A stretch of 64,000 bases of DNA, from contig OZ038435.1 of NCBI GenBank assembly GCA_964036275.1, forward strand, positions 31,663,521-31,727,520. The letters are read 5' to 3'. This document shows, piece by piece, positions 12,087 through 23,502 of the stretch (positions are counted from its first letter, which is position 1; each line of letters starts with the position of its first letter). Source of the DNA: Litoditis marina (taxonomy: Eukaryota > Nematoda > Chromadorea > Rhabditida > Rhabditidae). The notes under the pieces are model-generated. The model saw only the letters and a list, made by a program, of their open reading frames with translations, was not told where the DNA came from and did no database searches. Both the position numbers and the translations under genes were made by a program.

Positions 12087-15000
12087 CTTAGATCTGTCTT
12101 GGACAGACCAGGAATTTCTTCATCTTCACTTCGCATGCGAAAAGCTCTAAGAATAATGTCCTGAAATGGAATACCGTCAGTACTCATAAAGGCTATTATG
12201 TACAGCTCAGCTCTTAGTATTCATGTCAACTTTTTCACTATTTTCAACTGTTTTCTTTGCTTTTCTTTGCTTTGATTTTCTTTGCATTCGGTTTTTGACG
12301 GGTTCCATTGTCTTTTCAGTGTTTCGTACAGTGCTTCTAAAAGATAGGTTAGTAAATTCTCAATATTTCTCATAATTACCGAGAAATGACAGTCAACTGA
12401 TATATTGTTCGGCTGTCGACGGGGGTTTGATTTCCGATCTGCCGAAATTTTTGGGTTTTCAGTTTTTTCGGTATCTAAGGTTGATAATGGGACTTGTGCG
12501 TGATGATGGAAGTAAGTTGTACTATCGAAATATAATACGGTTCAAATAGATCGTTAACATATTGAGTAGGAGTGATGAGCTAGCTGTAAGTACTACCGAA
12601 GGGTAAACACTACCGTCGTGTGAAAACTACTACCATGAGAATCACTTAGATTGTTCTTCCGGTATTTGTCTCAGATATTTCGCGAACCAAATTCTCGAAA
12701 CGGTAGTTTGGCATATACCCTTCGTAATGATGAACAAAAAACTCACAACCAAACTGTTATGCAAGGTATTGCACTTATAGTAATCGCAAACGCAAACCAC
12801 ACGCTTATCCCATACAGAACAATACGATCCCTTCTGAAAATATGTGTGCTATAACTCTCATATATTGAATTCAAGTTTGAGTTCATACTGTAGATCCTAC
12901 GAATGAAGAGTACTACAGTTGGTTAAGTGTTGCATGTATTTGCAAAACCGGGGTTAGATTGCAATTTGTCGCGAATGCCCTAAGGCTGTCTTCGGACTTT
13001 TTGTGCGATACAAGATACAGATACACGATTCATTTTCGAATTATTTGTATCGTCTCATTTTGTATCCGTATCTTGGCGCCAACGTATCAGAAAAGTATGA
13101 ACGTTCCAGGATACATTTTTTTCGATTTTGTTAGTTTCGAATTCAAATTGACGTCTATCTCATCGCACGCGACGCGACGCGCGCAAGCGCCGCGACAAAA
13201 TGTGAAAATGAATGAATCACTAAACTTTGGACATCGTGAAAAACAAAAACGCTGATGATCATTGTTACCGATCCCCATGCCATATACTCAATTTCACTCA
13301 CGCGAAGCTCGTGCACGCGACGCGGCAGAAATATCAAAATGAGTCGATTCATATGAAATTGGGATGGGTGGGGTGTTCGATCATGCTGGTTATGAATATA
13401 TATCCGGAACTCATAATACCTTCTATCCGCGTGCCGACACTCCCAATCCCAAAAATTTATCTTCATGCACAAAAGTTGAAACTTTCTGTCGCGTCGCGTG
13501 CTGCGCGCGCGCTTGACCCCAAGTTCGTACCAAGCTCACATCTGACTTCAGAATGATCGATTTCCTCAGGTTCCCAAGTTTTATTGAATTCCACGGGTTT
13601 ACAAATTTTTGTCGCGGCGCGTGCACGCGTCGCGTGCGTGATATAAAATTGATATCCACATTCGCAATCTGCATGATCGATAATCACAGTTCACAAATTT
13701 GACCCAAATCTGCATATTTTCTCATTTTGACGCGTCGCGTGCGCGCGTCGTGCGCAAAAATGAAATTTTTTCGCGAATACCAATCTGGTTTGTGTGGGGG
13801 AACTCTATCAATTGGCAAAATTTCACAAAAATCACTTTGTGTGGGTTATAATCCGAAAATCTAGATGTATCCACAATATGAGTGAAGTGTAGAATGCCGG
13901 CCGCAATCTTCAAAAAAAGTGTATCGTCGATTCAAAATGATGTATCTGACGCCGAGATACTGTAGAAAAAGTATGAACACGAAAGATACATCGCGTGACG
14001 CATGTATCTGTCGCCGCTACAAAAGTGCAATCGATACACATGATTAGAGCGCGCATGTATCGTGTATCTTGTATCGCACAAAAAGTCTGAAGACAGCCTA
14101 AAGCTTGTTGTGAGCCTCAGCGGTGTAGTAAACTTTTACTATGTGCGACCTTTGCGAAATCTCTCTTTTCTTTCACCTTCAAGAAGTTTATTGCCGGACG
14201 GGTTCGATCGAGCTGCCTTATGATCATCACAAGGAGTCACACAACTAGCATTCTCCTCACCCGATGGGGAAGATCCACAGAAGTATATTTGATCACAACC
14301 GCCGGACAATCATCGTCGAAAAAGTTTCCCTGCGGAGCGATCTCGAATGCACGCGCAATGAACTCGAATCCACACTGACGAGAGCCCACTTTCTGAAATG
14401 TGGATTTCATTGAGCCATTCTACGCGAGCATCGTGGCAAAGTGATGCAAGTAGTGAGCTTAACTCTACCGCATACTGGTTACAGATTAGCCACTTCTTGC
14501 GCCGTAGCAGAGTCATACGTTATCGAGGACCTGATAACTCTGGTCACATCAATGTAAACTCTCTATGTTGAAGCATAGTGTAGATGAGTTAACTATCTGG
14601 GTGAGGTGGTGAGCCGATTCAGCTCAATGGTCACATTTTGATGAGACTTCGCTACAGTGCCTTATGTTTAGGTAGTGTTGGGGATCACAACCTGCGTCAA
14701 GCGACCTGAGTACGTATGCAGAAAATCCCGGCACTTTCATCCCATCCATCCTGCGTCTCCCCAAACATATGCTATTTTCTCGGCTCATACATTCCGCCGG
14801 GATACGAGTGGCGCGAAATAGTAAGGCAGAGCGAGAGACGCAGGATGGGATGAAGGTGCCGGGATCTTCTAGCATACGTACTACGTACTCGGGTGAGGTT
14901 TTTGTGCAACTCTTTTACAATACCATGCAGCATGACAGAACAAACCGAATCATTATAAGTAAATGAACTAATTTACAATATACCAGACTATGAAAAGAGA

Positions 15001-15246
15001 TGTTATTGTACTCTTGTAGTGAAGCCTCCGCCGTCAATCGACTCAATTCTAGGTCAAATAGTCTCAAATGGAACTGACCTGTACTGTGGCATTCTCAGGT
15101 GAAGTCACGAGATGAGTTTTCCTTGACCAGTATGGACCACCAAAATATCGCTTTTCAATATAAGTTTGTCCAACCGCACATTCATTCTCCATAGAAAACA
15201 CAGCTCCGGTGAGCGATAGGACCAACAAAACGAGACCACCCTGCAT
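12087..15246 (-). CDS. Unrecognised secreted protein, partial
   Basis: Three exons keep phase: 15246-15079, 14392-14261 and 12160-12087, with acceptors CATTTCAG and CCATTTCAG and donors GTCAGT, GTGAGG and GTGAGA. The start gives a signal peptide (MQGGLVLLVLSLTGAVFS); an in-frame ATG at 15282 would add 12 residues. The mature part has three cysteines (NECAV, RQCGFEF, DDDCPAV) and about 105 visible residues, with an acidic third exon (RSEDEEIPGLSKTDL). Phase 2 at the last donor means at least one more exon to the left, which I could not fix. I do not recognise the family; no membrane helix is seen beyond the signal. The second intron carries a 1.1-kb foldback element. Confidence 0.6.
12984..14098. 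mobile_element. 1.1-kb foldback element with possible TAA target duplication
   Basis: The ends ggctgtcttcggactttttg and caaaaagtctgaagacagcc are inverted repeats. The similarity continues over about 100 bp (gatacaagatac, then a forms-of-tatcttggcgtc and agtatgaacg region). TAA flanks both ends (12981-12983 and 14099-14101), the pattern of PIF/Harbinger-type insertions. The interior has five CG-rich blocks near 13166, 13300, 13487, 13610 and 13728 built from cgcgacgcg/cgtcgcgtgcgcg motifs and separated by AT-rich DNA. It lies inside an intron of the secreted-protein gene. Confidence 0.8.
14711..14880. mobile_element. 170-bp foldback MITE, cctgcgtctcc family
   Basis: Arms tacgtatgcagaaaatcccg...catcccatcc and ggatgggatg...gggatcttctagcatacgta pair with a few mismatches. 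Inside are the family phrases cctgcgtctcc and gcgagagacgcagg. The clearest relative is at 44404-44569; weaker copies are near 18598, 32752 and 39800. Confidence 0.8.
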
Positions 15247-15299
15247 TGAAATAAGCAATAACGGACGACTGCCGATGTTCATTATTCATCGCACTAAAT

Positions 15300-17690
15300 T
15301 CAGATGATACCACATGATACATTCGATGATACATTCTCGATGATCGATGATACATTCGAGCAACAACTTCTATGAAGAGAACGAATACATGTGATCCTAC
15401 TTCAACTAATTCTCAGATCTCCATGGTCTTAGTGATACTCAATTGAACAGTGGTGATTGGATACGCGACATGTTTAGTCTTTCATGTCACAAAATGAAGG
15501 AGGGGTGCAATTAATCGAGTTGGCAAGCAAAATCAGCGATGAAAATGTTTCATGACAACGTTTGACTTAAGGAGGAAGACTGGGGAACGTTCAACCATTT
15601 CACCAAAAAACGAAAATAGAGAACTTCCAGAGAAAGAACCGCTGCGTCGAAGTTCTTCACCGGTGTGTCGTCAAAGTCTAAGAGTATTTCCTTGCTTGTT
15701 CATGTGGTATCATGATCGAAAAGTTGATGCGCCGTTAAATTAAAAATTGTGTTGTCAAAAAGAAGAAAACGCTGAGCTTATCAAGAAGCTAAATAAGTGT
15801 GCAGAGAGGATTGAACGAACCATTGCTGATGACCACATGCTGTGAAAATGATAGTTTTTCTCGATTCGTGTGGACACGCTCACGCTTTGAAAGTGCAATT
15901 AACAAACGAAAACTTCACAAGTTAGTTTCCTGTTGCTTTTCCGAGGGTTTGCGTGAAACGTGGTACGTGCAAACAGGAAAACCATGTTAGTCAATTGCGC
16001 AGTCACATGGGACATTTCAAACACAGCAGAGCTCAGAAACGTGCAATGAAACTCGATGAACTTCTAATAATAATAATGCCTTTTAGTATATAGCAAAAAG
16101 TCCATGTGAATGGCCCCTCTTTAAACAGAGGAAAACGGCCGAATGCAGAGTATGAAGTTGTAGTTGTAGTATAAAGATTCACTGCTCGCAGATTCAAATA
16201 ATTCAGAAATATATATTTTCTGCGTAAGATCCAGTTTCCTAGTTCATAGAGTAATTCATCACTGTGTCTTTCGATTGTCCAAGAGTTCCGAGTGTTGAAT
16301 TTGGGGTATTCGTAAACTATACACGTTGTTCTGCCAGTCGAGTCGAGTTCTCAGTGCGATGTTCAACAGGAGGGAGATGGCAGAGTTGAACAACAGAACT
16401 AAACATAACAATAAATCGCTCAGCTAGAGTTGCAACCGAAAGTTAGAAACACGCATTCTTGTAACTTGTGATTGAAAAAAACGGAGCGATAAACGGAGAG
16501 ATTATATAGAAACATGACAAACTCAGTAACTGCGAATGCGTTGAATAATAATGAAATTTAAGCTGATAATTTGGAGAAAAAAACCAACCATTGCTGTTGA
16601 CCACATCTTGAGAAAAGGTAAAGTTCCTGAGTAATGCAAACTTGAATAACTTGAAAAGAAGGTTTTCTTGTTTCTCCGTTTGCCTACGTGACTAACGTAG
16701 TTTCAAAAAAGTTGGTAAAGCTAGCTGGTAAAAGTTGGTAAAAAAACACAGCTAACTTTGAAAATTGTTGGAATCAAAAAGACCGGGCTTACAAATGAGT
16801 AAAGATTCAGCCCGCATCTCATCCTGCATTTCAGGTTCTGAATACCAACTTCCGTGGAATAAATCCAGTATTATAATGGTATTTCTAGTCATGGATTTAC
16901 GGAAGGGCCGGATATACTGTATTAAATTCGTAGAATACCGCCTTTAATCAACTAAAGTTGGTGGAAATTATGTAGTGGTTCCAGTTTTTACACCAGTTTT
17001 GAATAAATATATGTCGTGAGCCATTGTTCTGGCTTCGAATAATGGCTGAAACGAATGAGCAAATTTATTTTTTTCTTCTCTTTTTTCTTTTTTATTTTCA
17101 GAGTTTTTCTGTGCAATCCAATTCCGCTTTCATCGCACTCCAAAATCTTCATGCATCTGTCTCTTTATGTTGATTTTCGATATACAGCTCCAGGGGTTAC
17201 CACAAGTATTGTTTGGTTGTCTGAAGTTTCGTATGATTCGGAGAAGTGTTTTGATTGTCGAACAATAAGGAAAACACAAACATGTATTGAAATATTTGTT
17301 TGCGATAAGCAGTGGTAGGTGTGTTTCGTTACACTCTTGTCTTAGTAAACGTTTACTTCGTAGGTGCCAGACGTACTCTATGAAGCTAAACAACCTTATC
17401 ATTAAACCAGTGAGCTCAAACACAAACAAAAAAACACCCGTAGGATTATTGTGTTTTGCTTTCTCGTATTTCTTTGTGGGACCGAGTTAATGTCGGCAAT
17501 TCTTCAAATTTGAACTCAAAATTTCAGCGTCAAGCTGGAGCAAGCATGCATCCTATAATACATTTTTTTCAAAAAAAAAAATCGAAAAGCAAAATGAAAT
17601 TTATGGCGAAATTTATTGAAACTTATCAAATTTCAAAATGTCCGAGAAAGTGGACGTCTTTCCGTAGAAGTTCACTGAAAAGAAAAATTG
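15300..17690. other. Intergenic, possible decayed coding relic
   Basis: Around 15760-15835 one frame reads ENAELIKKLNKCAERIERT, and a related phrase (ccattgctg.tgaccacat) recurs near 16590. Stops interrupt all frames, no splice pattern restores them, and no family is recognisable. This may be an old duplicated gene fragment. A pyrimidine-rich tract spans about 17067-17100. Nothing else is seen. Confidence 0.35.
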
Positions 17691-17691
17691 A

Positions 17692-17764
17692 AGCCCGATG
17701 CGGGGCTCGAACCCGCGAAAGCCAGATTAAGAGTCTGGTGCTCTACCGACTGAGCTAACCGGGC
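17692..17764 (-). tRNA. tRNA-Lys(CTT)
   Basis: The reverse complement folds as a cloverleaf: acceptor GCCCGGT/ATCGGGC with one G-U, a D arm containing TAGCTCAGTCGGTAGAGC (box A), anticodon stem CCAGA/TCTGG around CTCTTAA (anticodon CTT), and T arm GCGGG-TTCGAGC-CCCGC (box B). A run of five T follows shortly after the 3' end, as for RNA polymerase III termination. No intron. Confidence 0.95.
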
Positions 17765-18597
17765 TACAGTTTTCGAATAAGGAAAACGGAAGATGAACAC
17801 GCGTAATTCTGTAAAGAACCTATAAATTAAATATTTATTCACTTCATTCTGAACAACACATGAATTACTTGATTTGGAGAAATGCATGCATGAGACCATG
17901 AAAAAGCAAGAATGTTTTTGGTTTTTGGGTACAATCATGTACCCAAAAAAGGTTTTTGGATACAATCATATTTCATAATTAGATTTCACCTGGTCCTAAA
18001 GCTAGTTTGTTAGTTTTCCTCTCATCTTGTCACCTACTCTTATGAGAGTGCCATTTGCGCCTTGAAGTTTCACAGTGTGAAAAAAAAATTGAATAACGAA
18101 TAAAGTTATATTCTGTCCAACTTTGTACGCCTCCAACTCATAACTTCCCCCACTGAGCTTCTGAACTGCACATTTGTAACTCTAGCTCGTGATTACCTAT
18201 CGTTTACACTAGCAATTATGGATAATCACTCTCATTACAAGATTACAAGACAACGTGGGTAAGTTTACTAACACCTACTTGACGACTGGCGAATATTTAT
18301 GGGCTCAAAAACGGAGAAATATTCATTCCGAGCTGCTTTATTACGTTTTTCTACATTCCGTAGTTCTTTTTTTACAGGGTTTTGTATGTTTTATTGCGAA
18401 CAACCTATCATTAAGAATTACTTAGTCCCCTAGGTAACTACGCTCTACAATTAATAGCCCTAAATTATTTCTTTTCCTCTCAAAAAGTTACTTTACGCTG
18501 TTTACCAGTTAATAAACTCTCATGAGCTCAATGACCTCATCTCATGAGATATTATTAGAGCGGCTACGTTCGCGCTGCGCAATCTCGGTATTCTTAT

Positions 18598-18715
18598 CCG
18601 AACCTGCGTCTCCTCAAACATACGCTTTATCTGTGCTCTCACATCTCGCCGAGATAGGAAATAGTTCGCAAGGCGAGATGCATCATGCATGCGATGAACG
18701 TACCGGGAACTTCGA
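18598..18715. mobile_element. Degraded copy of the cctgcgtctcc MITE
   Basis: The phrase cctgcgtctcctcaaacata and the following ctctcacatctcgccgagat match the 14711 and 44404 copies. The right half has diverged. It ends about 85 bases upstream of the chemoreceptor start codon, so it may overlap that promoter. Confidence 0.65.
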
Positions 18716-18799
18716 ATGTGTATATTTTCTCTCTCTGTTATTAAATGTACCATTGCGAACAATTCTAGCAATCAAGATCAACATAACCTTCTATTCGAC

Positions 18800-21002
18800 A
18801 TGTGGACACTATATCTTTTTCATATAGCATACGGTATTCCGTCTATAATTTTGTATCTAACTGTGTTTTATGTTATTGCCAAGGATAGAAAGTATTTCAA
18901 TGGGGTTTATTATACTTTATTTCTTTATGGAATGGTTGTGGTAGGTTTCGATTTTTTCAAAAGAAAACAAAACAATGATTCTTGTAACCTTTTCTACCAA
19001 AGTTCAGGACTAGCTGAAAAACTATGGTCCTATGAAGGACACTAAATAATCAGGGAAATGAAATGCATCAAACTCTCGAACAATATTCCAGCTTTCACAT
19101 GCAGTGAATCACTAACAGTCATATTGGAAAAAAACTAACACATATAAAAACTGGATATTTTTTGACATGCTGCCAAAATATTTAGGGGAATTCCCATACG
19201 GAACAGTACACTTCCAATGATTCTAGGATATGTTGAGTTATCTCTCTGACATGTTCACTATAAGAAGTCTACATGTCGAGGCGTTTCGACCTATTTTTGA
19301 ATACCTCGTTTCTGACTACGCTCTACTGTCCTATCAGTTATGGCTGACCGATGCCCTCTATAATGCCCAGAATTTACGCTGTGTCACTGCCAGTATTCAT
19401 AGGGCTACAGTATTGACTTCGCTCATGAACCGGGAAGCGGCACGTTGTAAAACTCCTGAGCAAGATTGAACTTGAATTAAAGTTTTATGCATAAACCTGC
19501 ACTACTGGTCGTATGATTGCGACTTCTGGGATGTTTCAAAATGACTCCCTAAAAGTTTAATGAAGGACGATTATGTGTCACAACGCTTCAGTCCTTTAAA
19601 CTGCAATACATTTTTCAATTGCGGTTTAAAGGATCGTTGACACGGGATTGGTCCACATAATCGTCCTGCTTTAAGGAACAATAGCTCAGGAAAACGTTAT
19701 GGTGACTACCGTTAAAAAGCCAGTTTTGTTGCTAGTAGTATAAGTGAATAAAAAAACGTTGTTTTGATCGGTTTTCTGCTTGAAAAAGTAACTTATCACT
19801 ATTTAGCAATGGAAGAAACATATTGCACTCATTCTGTGTGTGATACCACCGCTGGCAATACTTCTATCTGCGTATATTCCTTACTACCATCCCAAGCTTG
19901 TTGTAAACGAGCATGATGTTGTCTGGGAGGAGTCCAAGGTATGTCTCGTACATCTAAAATGCTCAATATTAGTTTGTGCTATCCGCCTGGTATAGTTTGG
20001 TCATTTTGACGTAGACTCTGACAGTATGCACTCAAATCTGATAATATCTGGAGTTTCTGAAAATCATCAGCAGGTAGAACCATTTACTGGACCTTTTGAA
20101 GTATAGTACACGAAATATGGAATATGAAGATGAGGTGAGATCCCTTTCAAACTCATGAGGAGCTCACGATAACGTCTCCTTTCTATGGGAGCATACCAAT
20201 GTCGATCATGGGTTGATGACATACAAGAAATTAGGAATTGTTATCACAACAAACAGAGGAAAAATGCTTGTCTGAAAAGTGAGCTTTGCCAGTGTTTTAC
20301 CCGTCAATTTTCTAGGTGCGACAGTTCCTACCCATTCTGATTGGACAAGCTTCTCTCTATCTCCTGGTTATTCTAGTACTCAACTTAGTCTCCAGTGTTT
20401 ACGTCCGAAACCACTGTACAAGAGACGAACCGATACGGAAACTGTTCACAATCGCCATATCAGTTGCCTGCATTCAAAGCATATTTCTATGTGTACTGGT
20501 CAGTCTGTTTTCAATTTTGTAGTTTGTCGTAATACAGTAATCTAATCTGTTTTGACTTAAAGTGGTCGCTAAACCCAATTTTCAGTTAGGTCAAAATGTT
20601 TTCAAGCAAGCAATGATGTATAGCTTCGAAAAATCTTACTTTTTTCTCTAGATTCGAAAGTGTTTCGTACTGAACGCGTGAGAAAAAGTTGGATTTGTAG
20701 TCAATTCAAAAGATTCGATAAACACATAACTCTTTTTTAGAACCCTAGTCAGATCATGTCTGAGACATCTTCATAACAAAAATATTTTTTATTCAAAACA
20801 ATCCAATTCTGTTCTCAGTGTTATTCAGATTCTGAAGGAGGTGGCCCTTCTGAGTCAGCACAACTGGGGACCGATTCTGGGCAAGTACGTCGTTCCCTTT
20901 GCCTTCGACATGTACGCCTTCGCTCACCCGTGGTTTAATTTGTTCCTAAACCAAGAAATTCGTCGCCGTGTCAAGTGTACCCTGAAAATATCTTCATGGT
21001 AG
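18800..21002 (+). CDS. Serpentine chemoreceptor (Srg-superfamily/Srv-like), possibly a pseudogene
   Basis: Exons 18800-18940, 19227 to about 19440, 19807-19938, 20316-20498 and 20829-21002 encode most of a nematode seven-helix receptor expected in chemosensory neurons. The start gives MWTLYLFHIAYGIPSIILYL (TM1). Exon 2 begins DMLSYLSDMF and covers TM2-3. Exon 3 holds TM4 (HIALILCVIPPLAILLSAYI). Exon 4 holds TM5-6. The last exon has the conserved-type end PFAFDMYAFAHPWFNLFL then NQEIRRR and a stop. Exons 1-2, 3-4 and 4-5 join in phase, but exon 2 has no donor that joins exon 3 in phase without shortening: the best donor (GTAAAA) is in the wrong frame. An extra open segment at 19997-20074 also fits no phase. 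Either the model is imperfect or the gene carries a frame lesion. Confidence 0.65.
19557..19674. mobile_element. 118-bp MITE bounded by TTAA
   Basis: The ends read ttaatgaaggacgattatgt and acataatcgtcctgctttaa, inverted repeats bounded by TTAA, the target of piggyBac-like transposases. The copy at 43682-43805 is the same family in opposite orientation. The interior is a second pairing arm (gtcctttaaactgcaat / attgcggtttaaaggat). It lies in a chemoreceptor intron. Confidence 0.8.
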
Positions 21003-21076
21003 ATCAAGTTCTCAAGTTTCAAGTTCTATTTGTCATATCTCATATCATAATGTTTTTTAACCTACCCATCTTGTAT

Positions 21077-21275
21077 GAGTGGGTCACGATTAAGCTCAAA
21101 GGCGATAAGCTACAACCTATAACTCAAGTTTAAACATCAACAACAAGTTCAAAGTGTCACAATGGGTAGTTTATGAGAATAAACTATCTTTGTGAAAGTT
21201 CGGAGAGAAATAACTCATACAGTTTTTACTAAGAGACATCCGCTCAATGTGTTTAAGCTTAATCGTCACCCACTC
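21077..21275. mobile_element. 199-bp MITE, gagtgggt family
   Basis: It starts gagtgggtcacgattaagct and ends aagcttaatcgtcacccactc, an inverted terminal repeat of about 20 bp. Other copies are at 11449-11652 and, in part, 9674-9790. It begins 75 bases after the chemoreceptor stop codon. Confidence 0.8.
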
Positions 21276-22041
21276 CTTGTCATACCCTTTTTAATACTTA
21301 TATACTTTGGTGCCGTATGATGTTGAGTGAGATAAAGATTTTTGGGAAGAAACCGAACAAGTTGATTTCCAAAACTAGTAGGTTGTGGCGGCTGTAAATA
21401 GTCAGGTTCAATCTACATTGTTTTCACGTTTGAACCCCATTCCGTACTACTGTTTTACTGTCAATTGCTATGTAATTGTAAGATAATTGATCCTGAGTCT
21501 ACTATTCTATTCTAGAATCAACTCCTTCAGTATTTCGTGATTCGGTGAGTTGTGATGAAGGTTTGAAGGTTAAATAGCACTATTCAAGCTCTGAGAATAA
21601 AATTTGCGGATTTGTTTATAATGACGTATTGTGCTCATTTTGTTAACTTTTACCGATACATTTGTTGGTCGTTCAAAGTAAGGAGAAATAATATTGAAAC
21701 CAATATCAGCATTAGTATATTGGTTAGGATTTTAATGAGGCGTTCCAATGCTATTTTACGCCCAAGTTTATTGTGCACTTTTTATCGTATTGTTTTATTT
21801 TTGCTGACACAGACAACTCACACAGATGCTAGTTCCCCCACTTTTTCCGAATTCTACTCTTTTTGCTTGTTATCTATCGACAACGTATCACGATTAAAAA
21901 ATCTTGAAATGTTCATTAGAACTGTATCGCTGCGAAGCATAATGTAAAAAAATAATAAACTCTTTCAGAAGGTAATGGCAAGATACATCGAGGAAATGTG
22001 AAAACAGGCATGTAGTTGAATGTAACAGATTAGAAACAATT
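21276..22041. other. Intergenic, no gene seen
   Basis: AT-rich DNA with open frames that lack splice sites or recognisable protein features. Nothing supported. Confidence 0.4.
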
Positions 22042-23345
22042 CACGCATAAATGAAATTAGTGGGAGGGCTAGATCTCGAGCAGAAGAACTGTTTAGCTCC
22101 CAACGCCTTCAATAACACTCCAACAATTCCAACAATGATTAGTAATATCCATTCTAGGACTGTGAAACCCAGACCACTATCAGAGTGCATCTCATCAAAA
22201 ATATTTTCCTTTTCTCTTTCTTCTTCACCAATTCTCTCCAAAGCGGATCTTCATCGAAATGCTGCAATTATGAGGAAATTGATAGAGCATTCTTCATCTG
22301 GCCAAATGTACGGCTTTATGAAATAACTAATATTTCTCTTTTCTCCATACAGATTCGGACGGCAATTTAGATTAACTGAAGTATATTCACCCACGGGCTA
22401 CAAAAACTTAAATTTATTTGTACAAATATATGTAGTACCCATATTCCCATATAATTATTTTTGTACACTTCATTAGCATGAAAGATCAGCCCTTCACTCC
22501 GCGAAATTTGTTAGTGAATAATTTCATCCTAACTGTGAGAAATGTGAAACATGAATGTGTTATGTTCAATAAGAAACTAATTTGTACCACACCTTAGTTT
22601 GCATATGTACACAGTGCGACTCGGCTTCGTGCTCGCCGATTTTTCTTCGAATATCGCACATTCTCCGATTTTGAGCCTGAGCACCATTGCTCCAGTCGAT
22701 GGCGTGGTCCGACCTTTTTCGAATAACGACAACCTTGTACGTCTGCAATTAGACAAGTATTGTTTTGTAAAACTTTCTGTAGTCATGATGTACAAAGACA
22801 CACTTTGTTCTTTCTTCTGTGTGAACTTATTTGAGATTATTTATAATCTATAACTACTTATGGTTGGTACCTTGCGGTTGGTATTTATGATCATGTAATC
22901 TCCAGCCTTCCAGTAGTGTGTGAACTCCGTGATGACATTTTATGTTCGAACTTCACACTCTTTTCCACTTGGAATTTCGCATGTGGTGGAGTTGGTGTAG
23001 GCGCATCGGAAAGTGCGACCCTGAGTGTACGAATCTGCGATGATAACTTTGGATACATTTAATTGAGAATTACTTTTCTATAAATGAAACATAATTTCAT
23101 CTCAATACACTGTTTAGTAATTGTAAGTAGTCAAGTTCATGCGCTAAACGTCAGTAAACGTTCTACTCTGTTTCACTTTGCTCCTACAACGAGTTTTCAA
23201 AAGTTTGATACGGTGTCACTCACCTCCATACTACACTCTACCAGGTTCATTGGGGAATATTTTCCATCCGTTGTCTGGAAAGATATTGGTAGATGTGAAA
23301 CGCCTTTGTGAAAGCTCCAAGATTGATCACCTGAACACTCCACTT
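22042..23345 (-). pseudogene. Decaying gene for a cysteine-containing, possibly membrane-anchored protein
   Basis: Exon-like blocks on the minus strand: about 23330-23231 (SGDQSWSFHKGVSHLP...), 23036-22871 (YTQGRTFRCAYTNSTTCE then EFTHYWKAGDYMIINTN), 22747-22598 (TYKVVVIRKRSDHAIDW...) and 22290-22042. The second block has an in-frame TAA after ECEVRT, and the frame stays protein-like on both sides; one C-to-T change in a CAA codon would explain it. The third block joins the second in phase. In the last block the phase-consistent frame ends in a stop, while a shifted frame encodes an acidic stretch and a clear membrane helix (LEWILLIIVGIVGVLL). So a nonsense change and a frame shift are both likely. 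I do not recognise the family. Confidence 0.5.
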
Positions 23346-23502
23346 CACAATGAAAAATAAAATATTCAAAATATATGTACGCAAGCCGTTCGCATAAAGT
23401 ACACATGCTGTGGGCAGATTGTTTTTAAGACTCCCATCACAGAGAGTTTTGTAGTAGACTTGAAGGAGGGCAGAATGGGAAGCTAGTTTGGGTAAAGTTC
23501 AC

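Noticed and set aside
13155..13687. Overlapping open frames on both strands
   Set aside because: They fall in the CG-rich blocks of the foldback element and share no protein features.
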